64,000 nt of DNA from assembly GCA_028015205.1 (NCBI GenBank), contig CM051521.1, forward strand, positions 100,106,513 to 100,170,512, given 5' to 3'. This DNA is from Mytilisepta virgata (lineage: Eukaryota; Mollusca; Bivalvia; Mytilida; Mytilidae). The notes under the pieces are model-generated. The model was not told where the DNA came from. It worked only from the letters and a program-made list of their open reading frames with translations, and ran no database searches. The translations under genes and the position numbers were made by a program. Of this stretch, positions 22,202 through 33,700 are shown piece after piece; within the stretch, counting starts at the first letter, position 1, and each line of letters starts with the position of its first letter.

Positions 22202-24278
22202 ATGGCAACAGAAAATGTTACAAAAAAATCAACTAAGAGACAAAGAACAAAATACACACCAGAACAGGTTAGTGGTCATTGAAATAGTTTAAACTTGAAC
22301 ATTAATATTTCAAAAAGTGTATATTATGTTAAAAATTAGAAATGGCAAGTTAAAAAAATATCTGTTTAATATAAAATATAAAATTTCCGACAATTTTGAA
22401 AATCTAACTGAATAATTTATTCATTTGAATTATTGAACAATTATGTTATATTTCCCATTTTGTAAATTAGTAATTCCGAAAATGTGTCTGTAACATTTGT
22501 AATTTACAAGAAGGGAAATATAACAATCATAGTATTCCATTTTGTTTGTGCGTAAGCATTTTTTTATTTGATATTTTGAAGAGTTACTAAGAAAAGACGC
22601 ATATATAACACATGATTTCGTTAATTTTAAAAATATCTTCATTATAGCTAGAAATTTTGGAACGAACTTTTGCAACTACACAGTATCCAGATTCATTGAC
22701 AATGGAGGATTTAGCTGACAAGTTAGAAATTTCAAACGACAAAGTTTCTGTAAGTATTTTGTTATTGTATTGTAATGGATGCAACGTCGGCTTATATCAG
22801 TTACTATATATAACCAACAAAATATGTTAAGGACCACTTTTGAAAATCAAATATTTTTTATTGTAATAAAATATTTGAAATACTTTGAGTACTATCATAC
22901 TTAAAGGTTTAAACAACTCTGCGTGTGTCAAACACAGCAGAAAAGGACAACCTTTTATATATAGGTTGTTCTTCACTTTTTGTTGTAGATATACTATAAT
23001 ACCAATTTCTATGTACACTGTATGTATATTCCGTCTGATAACGACTCAACAGTTGTTCTTAAGGTCAAAAATATTGAAACCCAAAACAATAACCCACAAT
23101 ATTGAATATCTGATTCCCATGCCAAAATCATCAATGGGTAGAGCTATTTATAGGGAAAGCTCCTTAATTCCTGCAAAATTTTACAATTTATTTATTTTTT
23201 AGTAAGTTCACATTGATATCAAGAAATTATGTATAAACGGTAAACAAGATGAATTATTAGATGTTAACATCCGAAATGCAATCATAAACCAGCATATTCT
23301 TCCCGTCCTTTAACATCATACTTTGCTATTTAATGTAGTATTTTTCAGTTAAAAGTTTCCGGTTATTTGTTTTTTTCAAACTATTTATTCCACATTTAAT
23401 TATTTATTTAAAGGTTTGGTTTCAAAACAGAAGATCCAAGTTTAAGAGGATGTCAAAGGATTCACAAGTATCATGGATGAGACAGCAAATGTTTGGTCAA
23501 GAAAATAGGCGGACATCTGTAGTTATTCCATGTGACGCAGACACCACAGTAAAGTCAAAACCTTCATATGTTGGAGAGGAACGACATGTTCTATCAGCAC
23601 TAAATCCAAACAGAAACCCTTCCTCAGACACCAAAAAACCTTCATCAAAGTAAGTTCCAACTTTTCATAACTAAACCACCTTAACTAGTTGTGTTTGAAG
23701 CTTTTGCCACAATTGTTTTGTCAAGACATATATGCAAATTGTCAAAATGTATTATAGCAAAGAGAAACAAATTATATCATCAAATTTTGATAACAGTTTA
23801 TAACATGAAATGTCATAGTTTTCACAAAATCGTCACCGAAATCAGGATGCAATAATTGTAAATTTGACTACTCGAGCTTCTGTGGTTTCTACCTTCTTTT
23901 TTTAACACTTTTCGCATTATCACTGATAAAGTCTTATCCTTAATTTACAGTTTACATTATAAGCCAAACGGAAGTGGCCTTCCACCACAAACCGCACCAT
24001 GGGAGATAAATTACCGGTACACAACTCCATCACCACCTTTCGAGATGACATCTTGTGCCAACGATATCCTGAAGGACAGCAATATAAACCCATCACCAGT
24101 CAGACCAGACTACCCAGCAGATATACAATACTATGGGCAGTCGAGTCCACAAGGCTTCTGGTCCAACTATATGACAAACCAGAGTCCAGCCATGACAGTG
24201 CTTCAACCTACAATGTTTTCTAGTTATCCGTTTTTTTCACAGTCCAGTGTGACAAATCAAAGATTAACTGTTTTGTAA
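22202..24278 (+). CDS. PRD-like homeobox transcription factor, complete, 243 aa
   Basis: Sequence-specific DNA-binding protein acting in the nucleus. Exons are 22202-22267, 22648-22749, 23414-23649 and 23951-24278, with GT-AG borders and phases 0, 0, 2; the coding total is 732 nt. The 60-residue homeodomain covers about residues 11-70: RQRTKYTPEQLEILERTF in helix 1, YPDSLTMEDLADKL in helix 2, and VWFQNRRSKFKR in the recognition helix. Canonical R5, L16, F20, W48, F49, N51 and R53 are present, with Q50. The intron between homeodomain residues 46 and 47 is characteristic of the PRD class; the one after residue 12 is not usual. No paired domain or OAR tail is seen. The C-terminus (about 170 residues) is rich in Ser, Pro, Thr and Tyr, as in activation domains. 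I cannot assign a named family; the divergent residues suggest a lineage-specific orphan. Confidence 0.88.
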
Positions 24279-24480
24279 TTCATTATTTACTTGTATTTGT
24301 AAATTTGATATAATCAATGAGTATTTATATAAAGTGCTTTACTTATCTAGACAGTTTTTGTTTTTTTATAAACATTCAAGTAATGGCATGAGTAACATAG
24401 TTTGCATAACGATACACAAAATAAAATTATCCGACATGGTTTGGACAAAGTATAGGTCCTTTTTATTCAATCCCTTAGTT

Positions 24481-24876
24481 TTAAGGATGCTCGCTGGTCA
24501 TGTTTTGGTCTTTTTGTCAGATTTTCGGAATCCTCGGGTTTTATCCATTTCTTAAACATTAATTTTTTTGCCCCTGAGCCCCCACTTTTCTTTTATAATT
24601 CAATCATATATACCTTAAAATGGTATTTGACAAAATTTTATGAAATCCTTTTTATTTTTTCATACATCTTTGAGAGACTGAAGTTGTCAATGCAAAGACA
24701 ATGAAAAACCCAGAGAACCTATTTTCTGCAAATTTTCAAGACTTTATAGCTCTAAAATGAGCGCATGAACCTATATTTTTTTCTTGCTTATTTATTTACT
24801 ATTGATATGTTCTCTTACACTAAAACATCTATTTCAAATCCTATTTATTTCCTATTAGACCAGCGATCATCCTTAA
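24481..24876. repeat. MITE-like foldback, about 395 bp
   Basis: The left end TTAAGGATGCTCGCTGGTC and the complement of the right end TTAAGGATGATCGCTGGTC are a near-perfect 19-bp inverted pair. TTAA at both edges could be a 4-bp target duplication (piggyBac-like), or part of the terminal repeat. The inside is non-coding. It lies about 200 bp downstream of the homeobox stop codon. Confidence 0.65.
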
Positions 24877-25080
24877 GAAGTTTTGTTCTTAGTTCGTTGT
24901 ATACTTCTTGACGAGGTTACAACCATGACGCCATGACGAAAGTTTTTTTTAATGATTATTATGCTTTGCTTGCCTTAGCTACTAGTTTATATAATACAAG
25001 TCATATTTCTTAAATGTAATATTTTTTGATTATCCTCATTCTTGAAAAAGTTGATACTTCTTGATCACTGCGATGTCACT

Positions 25081-25651
25081 AAGGGACGAGATCAAAAGTT
25101 CAATGTAGGATAAAAAACTTAATTCACATTTTTCACTGACCCCCACCCCCTCTTAACTTAATTTGGGAAAAATTAATTGACCAATATGGGCATATGCTTT
25201 GAGAGTATACTTTATGTATCATGGGTCCTGTTTTTCCTCAACAATGTATGTTTGTTCTGTATATTGACTTGGAAATCACTTTTAAAAAATATTGGAAAAA
25301 AGTGATGTGTATTTTTTGTATGCGTCAAAAAACGCACTGTTAAATTATAATTTTATACATATCATTCAAAATTCATGATCAATAAAGTGTTTGAACGACG
25401 TAGATACTATGATTGATTTCGCCCAAATACTCTCGGCCAAAAATTTGCTTTTCGGTACGATTTGATGGCTTTTATTTGCTTTAAAAGTCCAAACATATGT
25501 TAGGGCCCAAATTGAATCCGGATCTTTCAATCTATAAATCGATGTCGGATAACAAAACTTGCAGCGACCCCCCCCCCCCCCCCCCCCCCCACCCCCAAAC
25601 TATTTGAATTAAGTTTTTTATCCTTCATTGAACTTTTGATCTCGTCCCTAA
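25081..25651. repeat. PIF/Harbinger-like MITE, family 1, copy 2 (about 570 bp)
   Basis: The ends GGGACGAGATCAAAAGTTCA (left) and its complement on the right continue as AATGTAGGATAAAAAACTTA, giving inverted repeats over about 40 bp. TAA on both sides matches a 3-bp TWA target duplication. The interior holds a 23-bp C-run (25568-25590). It is longer than copy 1 (15318-15573), which shares both ends and the subterminal G/C tract. Confidence 0.75.
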
Positions 25652-25710
25652 TCAGCACACGACAAAATACATATGTAAATGTTCCATACAAGTCTACATT
25701 TATTTTGCGT

Positions 25711-25970
25711 TAGGGAATAACCATTTGATTTTTATTTGGGGGGGGGGGGGGGGCGGATGGAAGTAATCTTAAATCCTGCCTTTTTTTCAGCAAAATTTCG
25801 AGACTACCATTTTTTTAATACCTGGTGTTGTCCTGCCTTCTTATTTTCTGGGATCATGGCTTTTTTACACATTTTTCATTCTGCCTTTTCTTATGAGGTT
25901 TTTTGGTCCTGCCTTTTTTTTCAAATTCCTTCCATGCACCCCCTAAAAATCAAATGGTTGCTCCCTTACT
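25711..25970. repeat. PIF/Harbinger-like MITE, family 2, copy A
   Basis: The ends GGGAATAACCATTTGATTTT and (complement) GGGAGCAACCATTTGATTTT are inverted, and TTA occurs on both sides. A G16 run lies just inside the left end (25738-25753). The interior repeats TCCTGCC words. Copy B is at 53696-53985. The 78-codon frame here is not a gene. Confidence 0.7.
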
Positions 25971-26106
25971 AAAATTTAAATTACTGACAACGTCACACTT
26001 GGGAACGTTGGGTTGTATTACTTGAGATTCAATTTCTCAGCAAAAGTGTCTCAATGAGCGTAGCATACTGGTACATAAACGAGTGAATATCAATCATCAT
26101 GAGCCT

Positions 26107-26395
26107 ACAATACCGAAAAACTTTCAATTTGTCAAGTTCTCATGTCGTCAACACACTTCTCTGAAACAGGACATATTCTGGATAAATTATCAGTATTGGA
26201 CCATACCGAAAAATGTTTGTGTGAATTTGTCGAGTTCTCATGTCGACAACCCAATTCTCAGAAACAGGAGAGATTCTGAATAACTTCTCATTATTGGACC
26301 ATACAGAAAAATGTTTGTGTCAATTTTTAAGTTCACATGTCGACAACCGAATTATCAGTAAGAGGAGATATTCTGGATAAATTCTCAGTACGATT
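26107..26395 (+). repeat. Three tandem units of about 97 bp
   Basis: The units share ACCATACCGAAAAATGTTTG, GTCAAGTTCTCATGTCG, CAACC and CAGGA-GATATTCTGGATAAA, starting near 26107, 26204 and 26302. The units are well diverged, so the array is old. Non-coding. Confidence 0.65.
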
Positions 26396-26529
26396 GATGC
26401 TGTTATTAAATGAATTTAATAAAGGTACAGGAACACATACAAGGTGTTCAGTGTTTATGGGTATTATGAACACGTGAGATTGTTTACTGTAAGCACATGG
26501 TCAGTGTTTATGTAAAAAAAGGACAAATA

Positions 26530-27110
26530 TACCTAAGGAGCAATAAAAAAAACGTAACCATTGGACAGACAAACCCGGGAAGTTAAATGAACAACCACAA
26601 GCACAACAAATAAATACAGAAAACTAAAAAACAATGAACAACACAAACTCCTATAAAAACCCGGAGTGAACCCAGGTGCTCCGGAAGGGTAAGCAGTTCC
26701 TGCTCCGTATACGGCACCCGTCGTGAAATTCAACAAAGTCAATCCGGGGGAAGTCACAAATCGGTGGAGGCACATGAAAGGTTACGACAGTGGGAACAGG
26801 TCCAACATCATCTTAGATATTGGAACACTGTAATGGTCAATCAATTCGTGATGACGACCGTAAAATGTCCTAAGTGATGACATCAACTTATCCCTGATAA
26901 AACCCTGGTTAAGAAGCTTTTGTGACAGCAGTAATCCTCTTTGTCGAAAGTCAGGTAACTCATGCATGCCCTTGAAAATCGGATAAGCTGAGAAACAGAC
27001 GATGCTGGTATATTGCTACTCAAAAAGGGAAAATTAACAATAGGAAATTTGAAGTCGTCATGTTTGTCATAACGATTGGATGTAATTGAGAAGTACATGT
27101 AGTCCATGCA
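26530..27110 (-). mobile_element. Retroelement C-terminal remnant with 3' tail
   Basis: The minus strand first encodes DDFKFPIVNFPFLSSNIPAS then SQLIRFSRACMSY (27110 to about 26960). After a frame change it encodes RGLLLSQKLLNQGF and SLRTFYGRHHELIDHY (about 26940-26830). These strings resemble a C-terminal region found in many marine-invertebrate and fish retroelement proteins (recalled, not searched). The frameshift and a missing piece between SNIPAS and SQLIR show it is dead. The untranslated tail follows to 26530. Confidence 0.6.
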
Positions 27111-27826
27111 GTACGTGCACTAGTAGTATTTAAGCGTTGTTATGACGTTGATGTTTAATTGAATGTGTAGCAGCAGTTTGTAATGACGTTAATGTGTTAA
27201 ATTTCCCACCACCCACCCAATACTAGTATATGTATAGAATTAATGTGAAGTTTTCTATTTTGTAGTTTTTAATGTATGAAGGCTTTGATTGGACTGTTGG
27301 ATGGATGACGAGTATAATTACAAGACATTTCTATAGAAATATATTTATTTCAAAAGTATTAAAATAAAAAAGCTGCTACACGATTAGGCACAGTTCCCAT
27401 ATTTATGTGTTGAGTTTTATTTGGTAAATAATTTATATGTATTCGTTTGAGCTCGGCGAATTAGAATATAACTGCAATGGGACACTACCTTTATATTCTA
27501 AGAATCGGAAAGACTTTTAAATCGTCAATATGTGATTTCTGTCACTTACATAATTTTCAATTGGCTATTTCAACAGCATAAAACCTTTTTATTTCTCTAT
27601 AATACCCTTCCACATGATAAGCAAAAACTTGTGCAATCTAATCCACCAATACTAAACAAGTAAGAAAAGGTTAGGTAGGGGGAAATCTTATTTTGTAATA
27701 AAAAAAATAACAATGATTTGTGTTCCAAAAAGAAATAACATGAGACTGATCGAGTTAAAACCGATTTGGAATTTCTAGTCGACAAAATATGTGTTGGATT
27801 TAGACGTAAGGTTTTTCAACACTATA
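27111..27826. other. Intergenic, nothing recognised
   Basis: The stretch is AT-rich. GTTATGACGTTGATGT (near 27135) and GTAATGACGTTAATGT (near 27180) form a short imperfect direct repeat. Confidence 0.4.
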
Positions 27827-27976
27827 GGAGTAAATGCGATTTTGTATGAGTTTATCGATGTGCCAATTTGGCCGACACTCACAAACTAAATAAAGTCCGA
27901 ATGACTTTATGTTGAGTTTGTGAGTGAAAAGGCCGAGTTTACACATCGATAAACTCACACAAAATCATATTTAATC
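27827..27976. repeat. Foldback element, about 150 bp, with half copy at 28446-28490
   Basis: The left arm (TAAATGCGATTTTGTATGAG then TTTATCGATGTG and GGCC, ending ACTCACAAAC) pairs with the right arm (GTTTGTGAGTGAAAAGGCC to AAAATCATATTTA) over more than 50 bp. A single arm-like piece with GGGTTTATCGATGTATAAAC and ATGATTTTGCACTTA occurs at 28446-28490. Non-coding. Confidence 0.7.
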
Positions 27977-30795
27977 CTTATAATTACATTTCAAACATCG
28001 AAAAGTTGTTCCTAACCGAAATAAAAAAAAATAACTTTGCTCTTTTCAGGCGACATCCATCTTGAATCTGGTACTTTTTTTTGGCAGCTGAGCAATTGAA
28101 TAAAAAAGTCAACAAAGTCATTTACAAATGGAAAAAAAACGAAGGAAACTACGTTTTGATAGATTTTAACATAATCTGAAGGGTACAGAATCCACGCAAT
28201 GTCCGATTTTTTCCATTTGAAGAATCCAACTTGCGTTGTTTAATATATGGCGTTGCAATCTTGACTGTGACGCCCGTGTTGCACATTTTTGCGGAGTTTT
28301 CATCAATTTTTAAACCATTTCTCATTAAATTTTAACTATTATTGTCAGTATCATCCTTAAAATTTATTCTTTTACAGCATTCTTCACATTTAATGTCTCA
28401 TTGGAAACTTTAAATAATCAAGAAAGCGCATGAATATACTTGCCAAATACGGGTTTATCGATGTATAAACTTTTATGATTTTGCACTTACGACCAATGAA
28501 ATTCTTGTATTTTATCGTATGCAAATTAAAATGGAATTATACTGCTATAATTTCTATAGGAGACATTTTTTTTATTTACTATGTGTTTTTTCCCTTCGTT
28601 ATAACAATAATATTTGATTACTGTGTTGGTGTTCTCAAGATTCGTCTTATCTTTTGGTCTTGTGAACTTTCCCCACTATCGTTTTGATATATTTTTTTTA
28701 ATAACCCGATAGTATAGTCTGCTTTATCCTGAAATGTATGCCATGACTTCTTCTTATTTTCAAATGAAATATCTTATGAAAGATATATTAACTGCTATAC
28801 ATTTGAGGCAAAAAGTTTTTCGTTCGATGAGATAAACTCTAAAAAGTTTCTAATTTTGGATTATAGGTATTTTGAAGAAGGGGGGTATTGCTTTTTCTTA
28901 TTTTTTTTTTTTTTAAATATTTTAATCGAAATTAGTTAAAAAAAATTATAATTCCAAATAAATATTAAATGTGAAAATGGGAATTTAAGATTTAAACGAA
29001 TTAACTAAAATAAACATTTCAGTAGGATATCGTTATACATGTTATATATATCCATTTGTAAATCATTTTGAAAGTTGTCATTTACAAAATGTTAAATATA
29101 ACACAATTAAAAATGGAAAGGTAGTCAGCATGTATATATTTATATAGATAAGAAAATACCTCTTTAATACTTTAACAAACAAATATTGTATTTATGATTG
29201 TGCTGTACAAGGAAGAAATTTAAATGTATTTTTAGAGCTCATGTAAGCATGAAGAATGTTATGAAGTAAGTTTGAAATTATTAATTATATGAAGTGAATT
29301 TTGGTGAAAAGATACATGTATTGAATTTCTTGTGACTTGACAAGCCAAAAATGCCAAATTGAGGTGTCACACAGAATCCACCTTAATTAAATATATTTCG
29401 TACAGCTTAAATATTACGGAAATGAAATGATAGAGAAAGGGGGGGGGGACACTGGTGTTAATTTTTTTCAATCCAAGCAATACTGAAATGCATGTATAAT
29501 ACAAAACGCATGTGAACAACACCTTTATTGTTGTTCTTCATCTTGACGTTCCTGTAAGGTCTTCAACAATGGATAAAAAGCTTACACCCTACACCAGGAC
29601 CAAGACACTGTCTACCAACGACTTTGATAGCGTTGAACGTAGCAATAGTGAAAATTTTCCCCTAAATTTTATTCGTGTTTTTTTCTCTTTTCCTTTTTAC
29701 CACCTTTCTCCTCTGCTGAATATCTTTAACTTTCTGATTTTTCCCTTATTTTTCAATGATGGAACTTTATAATCTGCAACCTTTTTCATATGATGACAAG
29801 AAATTTTTAAACATTCTTCGTATCACAGAGGTGCAATGTATATTTTTCACCAAAAACACATTTTGACCACCAACATGTACAGGGTCATAATTACATGATT
29901 TTACGTAACATCCCAACCAACTTCAAAGGCTACAATCCATGAAGACACAGTAACTGGAGAAAATATTATGCAAAAAGGTAATTGATTTTCAATCAACAAG
30001 ATGTTCTTAATCTTTGTGATGGTCAAGCTTAAGATTCCTGATAACCCCTGACAGTTATCACAATGACTGTATTGTTTTAGTTTTAGTTGTGGTTTTTCGT
30101 CCCTTTCTTTCCTTAAATTACGGAAATCTAAATCATTTCAATTTTGTATATACATGTATGGTGTACTGGATTAAATGGTAAGGATAGTTTAAACCCTTAT
30201 GAGGATTTCTACATCACGCTGAATTCGGTTTGTTTTATCTTATATTGCAGTTGTTGTTTTTATTTGTGATCATATGTCATAAAATACATATTTTTTCATC
30301 AATGCAGCGCATTTTATAAAATAATTTCAATTAGATAATTTTAGACCCTTATCACAATTTCTGTTTTAATTAATGGTTTTTCACACTGATAACGGAGTGT
30401 TTTATCTCATATTACAATTGTCATATATTTGTATTATCTTGTTTTGTCTGTTTGGTGTTTATTATTATTTAGTTAATATTTTAGCTTTAATCATTTAATT
30501 TTTCATTATTCCTGTAATAAAAATTTAAATTCTGTTCATGGAATATTCTAAAACTATTATTCAATCATATTTTTATTTATCATGCAGTTAGTGTTGTTTT
30601 TGATGAATAGATAATATAGCCAGTTCTATATATTATATCAAGATTGTCATATTACAAAAATGTATAAGAAATTCTTCGCACTGGGAAGCTGACAAAAGGT
30701 AAGGAAAACCCATGTTATCACCATAGTCTGTCCTAAATCAACTTTATATCACAATTTTTTTCTTTCCAGATTACCAATTATATAGTCTGTCAAAA
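27977..30795. other. Intergenic region upstream of the J-protein gene
   Basis: Besides the half foldback copy at 28446-28490, I find nothing firm. The region contains an open frame at 29512-29769 whose central part (MDKKLTPYTRTKTLSTNDFD) looks protein-like, but no splice sites or family support it. The J-protein promoter should lie at the right-hand end. Confidence 0.4.
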
Positions 30796-33700
30796 ATGAC
30801 CGAAAGTAACAACGGAGAAAACATTACCAATCAATCAGAGAATGAAGACAATGACTTTTCAGATGGTTATACACAGGAGCAATTAGATCATGTAAACAGG
30901 TACATGTATGTGTAGTAATTACTGAAAAGGAGGAGGTGAGATCGAGGGATACCTCCTTAGAGTTTGACAGGAATGTTGTTGATAAAAATGAGACACTCTG
31001 TCATTAGATTGGACTGAAAGGAAATATAGGTTAAATGTCGATTAGAAAACAACCCAGAGATAGAACTCAAAAAATGTAAAAAGATATTTGTACAGCATTC
31101 AAAATGATTTTTGGGTTTTTAACATTTAAGGCCTTGAAAACAACTGATGAGTCACAAATCGACGAAATGTGCACATCGTGTGCATTAAAATTGGTATCAA
31201 ATCACTGTGCATTAAAGAACTTGTCAGGTGTCCAGCATATATAACAAGATTTTAATGGCCACATATAAAAACAGTATGAAGAAGTTTAACCGAAACCATA
31301 TTATCAAGATTGCTATACGTAGCCATTTCATCGGTCCCTGCCGCGGCCACATGCAGGACTCGAGGGTAAGGTAGTTTCAAGAACTACGGTTCGCAGGATG
31401 TTACTAACTTTAACCAGTAGGGTTAAATACGTTAAAAATGCCTTATCTTTATGAGCAAGGTTAATGCATTACAGCAGGGCCATTACAGGATTTTGTTATA
31501 ATAACCGGGCCATTACAGGATTTTGTTATAATAACCGGGCCATTACAGGATTTTGTTCATAATAACCGGGCCATTACGGGATTTTGTTCATAATAACCTT
31601 TTATTACGGCTTTTTCAAAACGGCTGCCTTTTTCAATACTCACTTGGAAATTTCAGGAAGAGCAAACAAGAACATTTTAAAACATATATTTGAAAAAAAA
31701 CTATCCTAAATTAATCTTTAAAACTGTTCTCACAAGTTTTGCTTACTTACCATTATATTTGTGCTATTCGGATTAATGCAAATGCTATATATACAAACTT
31801 GTTAATAAAAGTATTAAGAAATTGGTGTTCTCATAATCTCCCTGTTATATGTCCTCGGTCTGTAATAATGGCCTTCGGATGCAATAATGGCCTTTGGCGT
31901 GGCCTCGGGCCATAACAGCAATCCTCAGGCCATTATTAAATATATTGGACATATAACAGGGCCATTATGAAAACACCCATTTATTAATACAATTATAAAA
32001 GGACAAAAAACGATTAAAGTCCCATAACTCCTAACAAAATATATCGAATCAAAATGGTGGGATAGTATGGTCAACTACACATCATGACTAAAAACCCTTT
32101 AAAATATGAAAGCAATCCAACAAACGGTCTCAGAGATCATGAACTAACTCCCTTAACGCCTATAAAAACAATAAATCAAAATTGCGGTAAAGTATGATAA
32201 TCTTCATATCATAGGTAACATTCTTGAAAAATATATACCAAATCTACCCAGTAGTTTCAGAGGAATTGCGTCCACAAGGTATGCATACGATACAATGTGA
32301 TGAAATACAACAAAGTCCTACATCCTGTAAAAAATTCTGAATCAATATAGCGGTAAAGTGTGATCATTTTTATGTCATATGTAATCCTGCAAAGTAGAAA
32401 TCAACTCTGCCTTGTAGTTTCAGAGTTGCGTCTACAAGGTATACAGTTGATACAATGTGATAAAAAAAAAAAAAAACAACAAAGTCCATAACTCCTGTAA
32501 AAATAGCTGAATTGAAATGGCGGTATAGAATGATCATCGTCATATCATAGGTAATATTTTTGCAAAATATAAACCAAATCTGCATTGTAGTTTCAAAGGA
32601 GTTGCGTCCACAAGATATGCATATGATACAATATATAAAATATAACTAAGTCCCATCACTCATGTAAAAATTGCTGAATTAAAATGGCGGTGTGGTGTGT
32701 TCATCTTCATGTCATAGGTAACATTCCTGCAAAATATAATCCAAATCTTCCCTGTAGTTTCAGAGGCGATGCGTCCCCACTGTTATTGGGAACGACACAC
32801 GGACGCAGATAATTACTAGTTCCTCCGTCACTTTGAAGCGGAGGACAAAATTGTCTGAAATAAAAACGATACTCATAGACAACCACTGACGAAGTCTCCT
32901 GAATTTGGAAATAAGACACAAAAATATGACGTGAAGGTAGTGATTTTATTCACTTTGTGAGTGAACTGGTCTCCTGTATACACCGATAAATTTCTTCATA
33001 ACAACTCTTATTACTCTAATAATTTTGTTTTACAGAACGTTAGCTCACGGTGAATATATGTACTATGATATCCTTGGTGTTCCAAGACTTTCGAAAATTG
33101 AAACTGTCAAAAACTCTTACAGACGGCTCTCGCTACTGTTACATCCGGATAAAAACAGTGCACCAAGAGCAGAGGAAGCTTTTAAAGGTATTTTTGTACA
33201 AACATACATTTTGAGAAAACAATGTTAAAATTATCAGTTTATTAGCACCAAATGCGTCTTTTGCTAGATAAACTTTTGGTGCAGCTTCATAAAATTACTA
33301 GTTTTCTTACTTTTAATGCACATAAATTCTGTTATGTGCAAACGATTCAATACTTCCTATTATTGTCTTATTTTTTAAATGCCCTATATAACGACAGTGC
33401 GATAATTAATGTAGATTACGGAATGGAAGAAATGACAGTTATCCCCGCACTCGAATTTTCTACGCTAATCATACTATGAAAATAGTATATAAAATCGTTT
33501 ACAACATATATGTTGGGTTTGCAAGACTCTGTTGCTCTTTGGAATCCAGTGAAAGTGGCTGTTTGATACTTACTAAAAACTAGAATTTGTTTAAATGTTC
33601 TGATTCCAGGCATATATTATGTGATTTTACAAAAGATAATGGTCTCAGAATCTTCCAGGAAATTAACTAACGATTAAAGATGGAACTAGAAATTTCGAAT

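Noticed and set aside
29512..29769. 86-codon frame containing MDKKLTPYTRTKTLSTNDFD
   Set aside because: Only about 35 residues look protein-like before a hydrophobic, low-complexity run; no acceptor or donor fits and no domain is recognised.
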